Made by a program: the position numbers and the translations under genes
Notes under the pieces: model-generated
What the model was told of the DNA's origin: nothing
Database searches by the model: none
Seen by the model: the letters and a program-made list of their open reading frames with translations, nothing else
Shown here: piece after piece, positions 1 to 12,700 of the stretch
How positions within the stretch are numbered: the stretch's first letter is position 1
Layout: each line of letters starts with the position of its first letter
Assembly (NCBI GenBank): GCA_029582265.1
Contig: CM055830.1
Coordinates: forward strand, 34,342,718-34,406,717
Direction of reading: 5' to 3'
Length of the DNA stretch: 64,000 nt
Source: Zoroaster sp. YZ-2022
Lineage: Eukaryota > Echinodermata > Asteroidea > Forcipulatida > Zoroasteridae

Positions 1-92
1 TGTGAAATGCTCTTCTGGTTTATCAATCAGCAGAAACATTAAACAATCAACTTATGGGTTAAACATGTTTATCTCTGTTTTTCCGACCACAG

Positions 93-113
93 TAACAACT
101 ACTCCAACTACCA
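93..113 (+). CDS. Possible 21-nt Thr-rich micro-exon
   Basis: A pyrimidine-rich tract and CAG precede seven codons' worth of Thr/Pro coding sequence (TTTPTT-like), with a weak GTGGAA donor. The phase is 1-1, like its neighbours. The end resembles the start of the next exon at 264, so it may be a remnant. An identical copy is at 8857-8877. The donor is poor, so this is tentative. Confidence 0.22.
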
Positions 114-263
114 GTGGAAATTTTGAACTTGATAGGTATTTCAAAATGTGAAATGCTAATACAGAAAATATCACAATGTGTAGTAGGATTTCAAACAAAG
201 ATATTATGAGTTAAACATGTTTGTGATCATTTATCATTAAATCTCTGTTTTTTCTGGCCGCAG

Positions 264-719
264 TAGCCACTACAACTCCTTCAACTACCACGGCAGGAGT
301 GTGTTCAGATAATCTTGATACTTACAATTATGTGAATGTAACACGGGTTATCAAGGATAATGAGACGACTTCCGATGGAAGCTGGATTCCTTCAAACCCA
401 CCTGAAGATGAGACCAACCCCCATACTGGCTCTCACCTTCTTGCTACCTTCCATCCAAGTGCCGAAGTAACTTCAGTGATTGTTAATGAAACAAACGGAG
501 TCATAGAGAAAGTAACACTTGCTTTTGACATTAAGTATAGGGGAGGTGAATTTACGCATCTAGAAAATGGAACAGATGGTGGATATCTTTTTGTTGGTGA
601 CACAGACAGTAAGATAAATCTGCCTAATAACACATATGTGACTGCAATCAAAGTCTACATTGTCAATCCTAATCAAGATTCTAGCTTCAAAGTGATATTC
701 AATGGTTGTGAGCGTATTG
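264..719 (+). CDS. Mucin gene exon: unrecognised ~140-residue extracellular domain, copy 1
   Basis: 456-nt phase 1-1 exon, acceptor CAG at 261-263, donor GTAAGT at 720. It starts with a short Thr-rich linker and then encodes about 140 residues beginning VCSDNLDTYNYVN and ending FNGCER. It has only two cysteines, one at each end, so they may form a disulfide that closes the domain. At least five N-glycosylation sequons (NVT, NET, NET, NGT, NNT) are visible, and hydrophobic/polar alternation suggests a beta-sandwich. The closing pattern (hydrophobic strand, then GC) recalls discoidin/F5-8C-type domains, but I do not recognise the family. A near-identical copy is at 9028-9483. Confidence 0.75.
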
Positions 720-3700
720 GTAAGTCAGATTACCTTTCTATCTAGGCAGCTTTTCAGTATAAATGTTTTCAGATAATTTGGTAGAAATATTGCTGAGGAA
801 ACTTCTAATCATTGGTAACATTGGTGTTCATTTGTTTCTATTTATAATACATATAAAAGGTCCAACTACTACCGAGACGACAACTACTCGTGTTACAAAC
901 GACAGAGGCACCCACTACGACTGCCCTCCAACAACAACTGAGGAAGTTACTACAACAGTTGTGACCACTACTCCTGAGTCAACCACGACAGAGACAACCA
1001 CAGTGCAGACAACTACAGGTATAATAAGATTTTTCCGATTTTGCCTTTTATTTACTCTCTACATTTGTGATAATTACTTCATAGAATTTCTCTAGACTTA
1101 AAATAATTCATTGATTTGTAATATGTTGTACAACAGTTACAACTACAGAAGAATCGGATTACCTTTCTATCTAGGCAGCTTTTCAGTATAAATGTTTTCA
1201 GATAATTTGGTCGAAATATTGCTGAGGAAACTTGTAATCATTGGTAATTGGTGTGCATTTGTTTCTATTTATAATACATATAAAGGTCCAACTACTACCG
1301 AGACGACAACTACTGTGTTACAGCGACAGAGGCACCCACTACGACTGCCCTCCAACAACAACTGAGGAAGTTACCACAACAGTTGTGACCACTACTCCTG
1401 AGTCAACCACGACAGAGATAACCACAGTGCAGACAACTACAGGTATAATCAAATTTTTCTGATTTTGCCTTACTTACTCTCTACATTTGTGATAATTACT
1501 TCATAGAATTTCTCTGAACTTAAAATCATTTATTGATTTGTAATGTTACACAAAAACAGTCACAACTACAGAAGAATCTACTACAACTGTTACCACAACA
1601 CAATCAACAGTCACAGTCCCATCTACAACTGAAAGGCCAACGACAACTGAAGAGGTGACAACTACCACTGTTATAACTACAACTCCAGAGTCAACAACCA
1701 CAGAGGAGACAACGACAGCTGCAACTACCACTGGTAATTTTTGTAGCTTTCAAGTGCAACTTTGGTAATAATGGCAAAATTACAAGTATTCTAACTCATA
1801 AGGAGGCAGAAGGGGTATGTACCTACGTGTTATTGTGTACCCCCGTTTTTGGGAAGTGCCCCCCCCCCCAGTTTGTTGTCTTGTGCCTCCTCTTTTTCAA
1901 GACCATGAATCTGCCCGTGAGATAACATTTTGTGAATCAGGAAATACATTTAACAATCAACTTATGACAGTTTCAAGCCATGAAAAAGTTGTGAACATGT
2001 TTTCAACATTTTCATAGTGGAAATTTTGAACTTGATTGGTATTTCAAAATGTGAAATGCTAATACAGAAAATATCACAATGTGTAGTAGGATTCCAAACA
2101 AAGATATTATGAGGTAAACATGTTTGTGATCATTTATCATTAAATCATTAAACACTTGCTTTTCAGTATAAATGTTTTCACATAATTTGGTAGAAATATT
2201 GCTGAGGAAACTTCTAATCATTGGTAACATTGGTGTTCATTTGTTTCTATTTGTAATACATATAAAAGGTCCAACTACTACCGAGACGACAACTACTCGT
2301 GTTACAACGACAGAGGCACCCACTACGACTGCCCTCCAACAACAACTGAGGAAGTTACCACAACAGTTGTGACCACTACTCCTGAGTCAACCACGACAGA
2401 GACAACCACAGTGCAGACAACTACAGGTATTATCAGATTTTTTCCGATTTTGCCTTATTTACTCTCTACATTTGTGATAATTACTTCATAGAATTTCTCT
2501 GAACTTAAAATCATTTATTGATTTGTAATGTTACACAAAACAGTCACAACTACAGAAGAATCTACTACAACTGCTACCACAACACAGTCAACAGTCACAG
2601 TCCCATCTACAACTGAAAGGCCAACGACAACTAAAGAGGTGACAACTACCACTGTTATAATTACAACTCCAGAGTCAACAACCACAGAGGAGACGACAGC
2701 TGCAACTACCACTGGTAATTTTTGTAGCTTTCAAGTGCAACTTTGGTAATAATGGCAAAATTACAAGTATTCTAACTCATAAGGAGGCAGAAGGGGTATG
2801 TACCTACGTGTTATTGTGTACCCCCGTTTTTGGGAAGTGCCCCCCCCCCCAGTTTGTTGTCTTGTGCCTCCTCTTTTTCAAGACCATGAATCTGCCCGTG
2901 AGATAACATTTTGTGAATCAGGAAATACATTTAACAATCAACTTATGACAGTTTCAAGCCATGAAAAAGTTGTGAACATGTTTTCAACATTTTCATAGTG
3001 GAAATTTTGAACTTGATTGGTATTTCAAAATGTGAAATGCTAATACAGAAAATATCACAATGTGTAGTAGGATTCCAAACAAAGATATTATGAGGTAAAC
3101 ATGTTTGTGATCATTTATCATTAAATCATTAAACACTTGCTTTTCAGTATAAATGTTTTCACATAATTTGGTAGAAATATTGCTGAGGAAACTTCTAATC
3201 ATTGGTAACATTGGTGTTCATTTGTTTCTATTTATAATACATATAAAAGGTCCAACTACTACCGAGACGACAACTACTCGTGTTACAACGACAGAGGCAC
3301 CCACTACGACTGCCCCTCCAACAACAACTGAGGAAGTTACCACAACAGTTGTGACCACTACTCCTGAGTCAACCACGACAGAGACAACCACAGTGCAGAC
3401 AACTACAGGTATTATCAGATTTTTTCCGATTTTGCCTTATTTACTCTCTACATTTGTGATAATTACTTCATAGAATTTCTCTGAACTTAAAATCATTTAT
3501 TGATTTGTAATGTTACACAAAACAGTCACAACTACAGAAGAATCTACTACAACTGTTACCACAACACAGTCAACAGTCACAGTCCCATCTACAACTGAAA
3601 GGCCAACGACAACTAAAGAGGTGACAACTACCACTGTTATAATTACAACTCCAGAGTCAACAACCACAGAGGAGACGACAGCTGCAACTACCACTGGTAA

Positions 3701-6700
3701 TTTTTGTAGCTTTCAAGTGCAACTTTGGTAATATTGGCAAAATTACAAGTATTCTAACTCATTGGCCTATCCTAAGGAGGCAGAAGGGGTATGTACCTAC
3801 GTGTTATTGTGTACCCCCTTTTTTGGGAAGTGCCCGCCGGCCCCCCCCCCCCCCCCCCAGTTTGTTGTCTTCTGCCTCCTCTTTTTCAAGACCATGAATC
3901 TGCCCGTGAGATAACATTTTGTGAATCAGGAAATACATTTAACAATCAACTTATGACAGTTTCAAGCCATGAAAAAGTTGTGAACATGTTTTCAACATTT
4001 TCATAGTGGAAATTTTGAACTTGATTGGTATTTCAAAATGTGAAATGCTAATACAGAAAATATCACAATGTGTAGTAGGATTCCAAACAAAGATATTATG
4101 AGGTAAACATGTTTGTGATCATTCATCATTAAATCATTAAACACTTGCTTTTCAGTATAAATGTTTTCAGATAATTTGGTAGAAATATTGCTGAGGAAAC
4201 TTCTAATCATTGGTAACATTGGTGTTCATTTGTTTCTATTTATAATACATATAAAAGGTCCAACTACTACCGAGACGACAACTACTCGTGTTACAACGAC
4301 AGAGGCACCCACTACGACTGCCCCTCCAACAACAACTGAGGAAGTTACCACAACAGTTGTGACTACTACTCCTGAGTCAACCACGACAGAGATAACCACA
4401 GTGCAGACAACTACAGGTATAATCAAATTTTTCTGATTTTGCCTTATTTACTCTCTACATTTGTGATAATTACTTCATAGAATTTCTCTGAACTTAAAAT
4501 CATTTATTGATTTGTAATGTTACACAAAAATAGTCACAACTACAGAAGAATCTACTACAACTGTTACCACAACACAATCAACAGTCACAGTCCCATCTAC
4601 AACTGAAAGGCCAACGACAACTGAAGAGGTGACAACTACCACTGTTATAACTACAACTCCAGAGTCAACAACCACAGAGGAGACAACGACAGCTGCAACT
4701 ACCACTGGTAATTTTTGTAGCTTTCAAGTGCAACTTTGGTAATAATGGCAAAATTACAAGTATTCTAACTCATAAGGAGGCAGAAGGGGTATGTACCTAC
4801 GTGTTATTGTGTACCCCCTTTTGGGAAGTGCCCCCCCCCCCAGTTTGATGTCTTGTGCCTCCTCTTTTCAAGACCATGAATCTGCCCGTGAGATAACATT
4901 TTGTGAATCAGGAAATACATTTAACAATCAACTTATGACAGTTTCAAGCCATGAAAAAGTTGTGAACATGTTTTCAACATTTTCATAGTGGAAATTTTGA
5001 ACTTGATTGGTATTTCAAAATGTGAAATGCTAATACAGAAAATATTACAATGTGTAGTAGGATTCCAAACAAAGATATTATGAGGTAAACATGTTTGTGA
5101 TCATTTATCATTAAATCATTAAACACTTGCTTTTCAGTATAAATGTTTTCACATAATTTGGTAGAAATATTGCTGAGGAAACTTCTAATCATTGGTGACT
5201 CGGGCGGGATTCGAACCCATGACCTCCTGCTTGCTAGTGGATGTCTCCATTACCAAGCAGGAGGTCATGGGTTCGAATCCCACCTGAGTCGCCTGTGAAG
5301 TTTTTTCCACAGACACTCGGAAAGCAGTGAATATACAGTGCTATACACACGTCGGTGTAGGGCAATATTAAATCAATTGTTACCTGTGTAATGAAAAAAA
5401 TTACTTTAAAATGCAGTAACAAAGACGAAAAAAACCTAATATATGAGTATAACCAAAAGTTTCCACCCCTTGGGCAATAAAAAGGGTATTAATCCATCTC
5501 TTTCCCGATTGCAATACGAGGGGAGAGGTGGGGTGGGATGGGAGGGTAGGGGAGGGGTGGAGGAAACAATTGATATGTGTATTATTATTATTTCAACATT
5601 ATACTCCTTTCGTTTGTTCCTCACTCCAGTTTGTCACCCTTCTTGTCATGAGACTCTTGAATGTCAGGACCAAAAACAAACCAAAGATCCAGCATTCAAC
5701 ACCGATGGTTTTTGCAATCCATCAATTGCATCTTTTGGAGGCTACCCAGAAAACTGTGTTTGCAAAGAGGGATATTTCAGAGACTATGAAGATGGCCCAC
5801 TGAAAAATAAAGCAGGGGTTTCCTGGGATACTTATATGTGTGTCATGCTTGAACAGGTAAGTTTCAGTGTAGATTTTCCTCACATTAACCCTGTAGAGAG
5901 CTAATATGAAGTATTTTGTTGCAGGAAGAACAGATTTGATTAGCATAGCCCCTTTAAATGGAGATCAGAGATCCTGAATTCCAGACAATTCTTGTTGATA
6001 CCATGTGTTATCACCTCCAGGCATCAACCCGATCACATGGTCATGGAAATTCCATCAGCGGAGTGTAAACATATAATTTGTAACATCAGGTCAGAACTGT
6101 ATATAGAGTCTTGTATATGACCAGTACAATGATTTAGACTCATTGTCCAATATGGTAAAATAACCATCAGTTAAATATGGGGTAGAATATTTTCAAAATA
6201 ATTTCAAGCATTTTTTCACCATAAATGATGAACTTATAATATTCTAATAATACAGAGATTTGCAAATATCACTATCAAGGTATAATATCTTTTTGTAAAA
6301 CAAATTAAAACTCATAAATTTTTAACATCAAATAGGTTTGAAATGTTCCATGAACCGGGATTTTCATTTGAAAATGATCTCTTTCAGTAGTTATGTCATG
6401 AAATGTGTAATCACTACATGCATCCTTTATCATCTGTTTCATCGTGCAGTTGTTTCTCATCAATTCTGTGAAACATTGTGTTTATCTGAAATAAATGATC
6501 TTGCTTTAACTGAGATTATTCCGGTGTTCCCTAAATTGTTTTGAGTAGTATATTCAGGGCTACAAAAGCCTGCAGACCTGGCGCCAGTTTCAAAGAGCTG
6601 CTGAGCAGAAAAATTACTTAGCAGAAATATTTCCTTAGCAAATTTCTTTGGTTACCAGCCAAACTTCCATACAGTATGCATTTGGACTGGTAGTCTGTTA

Positions 6701-9700
6701 TATTGCTTAGCAAAAGTATTTGCTTAGTAAAATTCTCTGCTTACCAGCTGTAAGAATTTGGCCCTTGCCTTATAAGGTCACATCATGAAGATGTTATGGC
6801 AAAAACCTACTTTGTGGCAACAGTTGCTCATACAGGTTGGATTCCAATCAAATGAGCTCTTAATCAGACATTTACCTTTTTGAAAACACAACGTCAACAA
6901 AGACAAGCATTGCACCACCACTTTGACAAGCTTTGGAGACTTGGTCACTTTATCAATATTCAAATCAGACTTACAAAGTTTACCAAGTGCTTTTGGATAA
7001 AAATAGTTTTATGTTTTAAAAAAGTATGGAAACTTGAGATTTTTTCAGGAGATAGATCACCCCCAGACTATTTTTCCGAAATGTTTTTCTCTTCAGCAAC
7101 CGACGTACACCTTGATGAGTTGTATTTGTCTATAATGTGTCCTAATGTCATTTTACTCTAAATAGGATCTACCACGCTACTGTGAAAATTGTACATGTGA
7201 AAATTGTACATGTGAAAAAAAAGAAGGTGGAAGCAGCACAGACATAATTCTTGAACTAGTCTGTATAAGTATACCGGATCCTAATTGTACTACAACGACA
7301 GGTATTTATTTCCTTATTCAATATAAACATACATTCACTTTCTCCGAGTTTATACCAAGCGTGTTAACAGAATTTCCTTCAGATTTTTGGTATATAAAAT
7401 AAACAAGTAATCAAGAAGGGACGCTTCCGCACTTGTATTTGAGTCCTGAAAACTCAAGTCTGAGTCCAATCAAACCCTCGTAGAGACTGAATCTTGAGTC
7501 ATATAATTTGAGTTTGAGTCACGAGTCACACCTAAAACCTTTTACAATCAAACTAAAAATCATATGTCCAATACCATTTTGTTTCAAATTCAGACAAGCC
7601 TATGAGCTCCATTGGGGAAAACAAATGTCCACTCTTACACGTGCAACAGTGTTGATATTGTCCTCTTTATATGCACTCTTTTCGGCCAGTACTTGGGTGA
7701 AATTTGTCTTTTGAAAGGCGTGACTTTGCAATGGCGAACATCAGAAATGCTATTTTCAAACATAAGATTAGAGGACATTTCCCCGGGTGTTTTCTGATTT
7801 CGAGAAAAAAAAGGGTTCGGTGCAGCAAATATTTTACTGTAAGTTTAAATAATAAAATGTATTTTATTTAGCTTCCTCATGACAAAACCTCAAAATCGGG
7901 AAACTTCAATTATTCATATTTGCTTAGAGACCCAGTTAATAGTGAGGGTTTGGAAATACAATTGCACTTTTATATGGCACTGTAGTTGCCCAATGAAAGA
8001 GCTGATAAGCACTTATATGATTATTTTCAACCATTTTGAATACTAATACATTCCAGAAGGATCTACAACTGTTACAGAAACAACAATTCCCTCTACTACT
8101 ACGACTATCACTACTGCTTCGACTACCCAGTCGACAACAACAGAGGAGGTTACCACAACAGTTGTAACCACTACTCCGGAGGCAACCACGACAGAGATAA
8201 CCATAATACAGACAACTACAGGTATTTTTTGTTTTTGATAGAGATTCAGGTTGTAACATACTAGTCCATGGTATATACTTCAAGAATAGATTTACCTCGG
8301 GCTATTCATGGCAGTGTATATGCCACTGACTGACCTGCAACTGCAAGGTGTCATAAAGAAGCAGTGCTTTCTGGATGACTTAATTGCCCCGAGCACCAGA
8401 TGCTGGATTAAACATCTCCTACTCTGCTGTAATCTTTAGCACATGTAAGACAGCATAAAAACTGTTTGCCAATTACACACGCATGTGGCATACACATTGC
8501 TTGAAATGCGAGATTAAGTTCAAACAAATAAACATGTGAATGCAGCATACATTAAACCTTGATTACTGATTGGTTTCATTGGAAATGACATGCTTTAAAC
8601 AAAGAACAAGTTAAGAAAACCATTAGAACATGTTCATGTCCTCCATATTATGAATAATGAAAGCCATTCGAACAAAGCAGCCTCAAACATCTTGAACCAA
8701 GACTAACCACTACCTGGTTACCAACCACAAACTAAACATTTCAAACTTCATTTGTATCTCGAAATGTGAAATGCTCTTCTGGTTTATCAATCAGCAGAAA
8801 CATTAAACAATCAACTTATGGGTTAAACATGTTTATCTCTGTTTTTCCGACCACAGTAACAACTACTCCAACTACCAGTGGAAATTTTGAACTTGATAGG
8901 TATTTCAAAATGTGAAATGCTAATACAGAAAATATCACAATGTGTAGTAGGATTTCAAACAAAGATATTATGAGTTAAACATGTTTGTGATCATTTATCA
9001 TTAAATCTCTGTTTTTTCTGGCCGCAGTAGCCACTACAACTCCTTCAACTACCACGGCAGGAGTGTGTTCAGATAATCTTGATACTTACAATTATGTGAA
9101 TGTAACACGGGTTATCAAGGATAATGAGACGACTTCCGATGGAAGCTGGATTCCTTCAAACCCACCTGAAGATGAGACCAACCCCCATACTGGCTCTCAC
9201 CTTCTTGCTACCTTCCATCCAAGTGCCGAAGTAACTTCAGTGATTGTTAATGAAACAAACGGAGTCATAGAGAAAGTAACACTTGCTTTTGACATTAAGT
9301 ATAGGGGAGGTGAATTTACGCATCTAGAAAATGGAACAGATGGTGGATATCTTTTTGTTGGTGACACAGACAGTAAGATAAATCTGCCTAATAACACATA
9401 TGTGACTGCAATCAAAGTCTACATTGTCAATCCTAATCAAGATTCTAGCTTCAAAGTGATATTCAATGGTTGTGAGCGTATTGGTAAGTCAGATTACCTT
9501 TCTATCTAGGCAGCTTTTCAGTATAAATGTTTTCAGATAATTTGGTAGAAATATTGCTGAGGAAACTTCTAATCATTGGTAACATTGGTGTTCATTTGTT
9601 TCTATTTATAATACATATAAAAGGTCCAACTACTACCGAGACGACAACTACTCGTGTTACAACGACAGAGGCACCCACTACGACTGCCCCTCCAACAACA

Positions 9701-12700
9701 ACTGAGGAAGTTACCACAACAGTTGTGACCACTACTCCTGAGTCAACCACGACAGAGACAACCACAGTGCAGACAACTACAGGTATAATAAGATTTTTCC
9801 GATTTTGCCTTATTTACTCTCTACATTTGTGATAATTACTTCATAGAATTTCTCTAGACTTAAAATAATTCATTGATTTGTAATATGTTGTACAACAGTT
9901 ACAACTACAGAAGAATCGGATTACCTTTCTATCTAGGCAGCTTTTCAGTATAAATGTTTTCAGATAATTTGGTCGAAATATTGCTGAGGAAACTTGTAAT
10001 CATTGGTAATTGGTGTGCATTTGTTTCTATTTATAATACATATAAAAGGTCCAACTACTACCGAGACGACAACTACTCGTGTTACAACGACAGAGGCACC
10101 CACTACGACTGCCCCTCCAACAACAACTGAGGAAGTTACCACAACAGTTGTGACCACTACTCCTGAGTCAACCACGACAGAGATAACCACAGTGCAGACA
10201 ACTACAGGTATAATCAAATTTTTCTGATTTTGCCTTACTTACTCTCTACATTTGTGATAATTACTTCATAGAATTTCTCTGAACTTAAAATCATTTATTG
10301 ATTTGTAATGTTACACAAAAACAGTCACAACTACAGAAGAATCTACTACAACTGTTACCACAACACAATCAACAGTCACAGTCCCATCTACAACTGAAAG
10401 GCCAACGACAACTGAAGAGGTGACAACTACCACTGTTATAACTACAACTCCAGAGTCAACAACCACAGAGGAGACAACGACAGCTGCAACTACCACTGGT
10501 AATTTTTGTAGCTTTCAAGTGCAACTTTGGTAATAATGGCAAAATTACAAGTATTCTAACTCATAAGGAGGCAGAAGGGGTATGTACCTACGTGTTATTG
10601 TGTACCCCCGTTTTTGGGAAGTGCCCCCCCCCCCAGTTTGTTGTCTTGTGCCTCCTCTTTTTCAAGACCATGAATCTGCCCGTGAGATAACATTTTGTGA
10701 ATCAGGAAATACATTTAACAATCAACTTATGACAGTTTCAAGCCATGAAAAAGTTGTGAACATGTTTTCAACATTTTCATAGTGGAAATTTTGAACTTGA
10801 TTGGTATTTCAAAATGTGAAATGCTAATACAGAAAATATCACAATGTGTAGTAGGATTCCAAACAAAGATATTATGAGGTAAACATGTTTGTGATCATTT
10901 ATCATTAAATCATTAAACACTTGCTTTTCAGTATAAATGTTTTCAGATAATTTGGTAGAAATATTGCTGAGGAAACTTTTAATCAATGGTAACGTTGGTG
11001 TTCATTTGTTTCTATTTATAATGCATATCAAAGGTCCAACTACTACCGAGACGACAACTACTCGTGTTACAACGACAGAGGCACCCACTACGACTGCCCC
11101 TCCAACAACAACTGAGGAAGTTACCACAACAGTTGTGACTACTACTCCTGAGTCAACCACGACAGAGATAACCACAGTGCAGACAACTACAGGTATAATC
11201 AAATTTTTCTGATTTTGCTTTATTTACTCTCTACATTTGTGATAATTACTTCATAGAATTTCTCTGAACTTAAAATCATTTATTGATTTGTAATGTTACA
11301 CAAAAATAGTCACAACTACAGAAGAATCTACTACAACTGTTACCACAACACAATCAACAGTCACAGTCCCATCTACAACTGAAAGGCCAACGACAACTGA
11401 AGAGGTGACAACTACCACTGTTATAATTACAACTCCAGAGTCAACAACCACAGAGGAGACAACGACAGCTGCAACTACCACTGGTAATTTATGTAGCTTT
11501 CAAGTGCAACTTTGGTAATATTGCCAAAATTACAAGTATTCTAACTCATTGGCCTATCCTAAGGAGGCAGAAGGGGTATGTACCTACGTGTTATTGTGTA
11601 CCCCCTTTTTTGGGAAGTGCACCCCCCCCAGTTTGTTGTCTTGTGCCTCATCTTTTTCAAGACTATGAATCTGCCCGTGAGATAACATTTTGTGAATCAG
11701 GAAATACATTTAACAATCAACTTATGACAGTTTCAAGCCATGAAAAAGTTGTGAACATGTTTTCAACATTTTCATAGTGGAAATTTTGAACTTGATTGGT
11801 ATTTCAAAATGTGAAATGCTAATACAGAAAATATTACAATGTGTAGTAGGATTCCAAACAAAGATATTATGAGTTAAACATGTTTGTGATCATTTATCAT
11901 TAAATCATTAAACACTTGCTTTTCAGTATAAATGTTTTCACATAATTTGGTAGAAATATTGCTGAGGAAACTTCTAATCATTGGTAACATTGGTGTTCAT
12001 TTGTTTCTATTTATAATACATATAAAAGGTCCAACTACTACCGAGACGACAACTACTCGTGTTACAACGACAGAGGCACCCACTACGACTGCCCCTCCAA
12101 CAACAACAGAGGAAGTTACCACAACAGTTGTGACTACTACTCCTGAGTCAACCACGACAGAGACAACCACAGTGCAGACAACTACAGGTATAATCAAATT
12201 TTTCTGATTTTGCCTGATTTATTCTCTACATTCGGGATAATTCTTCATAGAATTTCTCTGAACTTAAAATCATTTATTGATTTGTAATGTTACACAGTCA
12301 CAACTACAGAAGAATCTACTACAACTGTTACCACAACACAATCAACAGTCACAGTCCCATCTACAACTGAAAGGCCAACGACAACTGAAGAGGTGACGAC
12401 TACCACTGTTATAATTACAACTCCAGAGTCAACAACCACAGAGGAGACAACGACAGTTACAACAACAGAAACAACCACCAGCGGTAATTCATAAATAGGC
12501 AATTTGTATCTATAAGGGGCGTGTTTTCACGGCTTTGACGAGAAACATGTTTGGGCTGAGGTCATTGGTTAAGCGTTTTCGTGAGTTCGGTTGTGCTGCG
12601 ATGACGTCATTGTTCTGACCAAACGTGAACCAAAGTTTTTGATCGGTTACGCTTGCTTTCAAGTGGCGGATTGTAAAAAGGAACCAGCGTTTTGTTAATT

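Larger units (their letters stand above)
1999..5196 (+). repeat. Left array of ~0.98-1.0 kb exon-intron repeat units
   Basis: Successive units start near 1999, 2980, 3988 and 4969. Each holds intron leader, type A exon, short intron, type B exon, and a tail with AAGGAGGCAGAAGGGG and a poly-C run of variable length (about 10 to 19). The spacing between type A exons is 981 and 1008 nt. The last unit is cut at 5196 inside the intron leader, where a tRNA-like hairpin begins. Expansion is by whole exon pairs. Confidence 0.85.
8765..12285 (+). repeat. Large direct duplication of 1-~3500 (second 140-aa domain plus PTS array)
   Basis: From 8765 on, the sequence repeats the left edge of the window at a fixed offset of about 8764 nt. 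It includes the intron before the 140-aa exon, that exon, the chimeric truncated B exon and the A/B units. Exonic and intronic sequence is almost identical. The offset drifts to 8779 by the exon at 12029. The left array has one extra unit. Confidence 0.85.

Noticed and set aside
1546..12502. Val-rich minus-strand open frames (VVVTVVV-type) across the PTS exons
   Set aside because: They are reverse-strand shadows of Thr codons (ACA/ACT/ACC) in the mucin exons.
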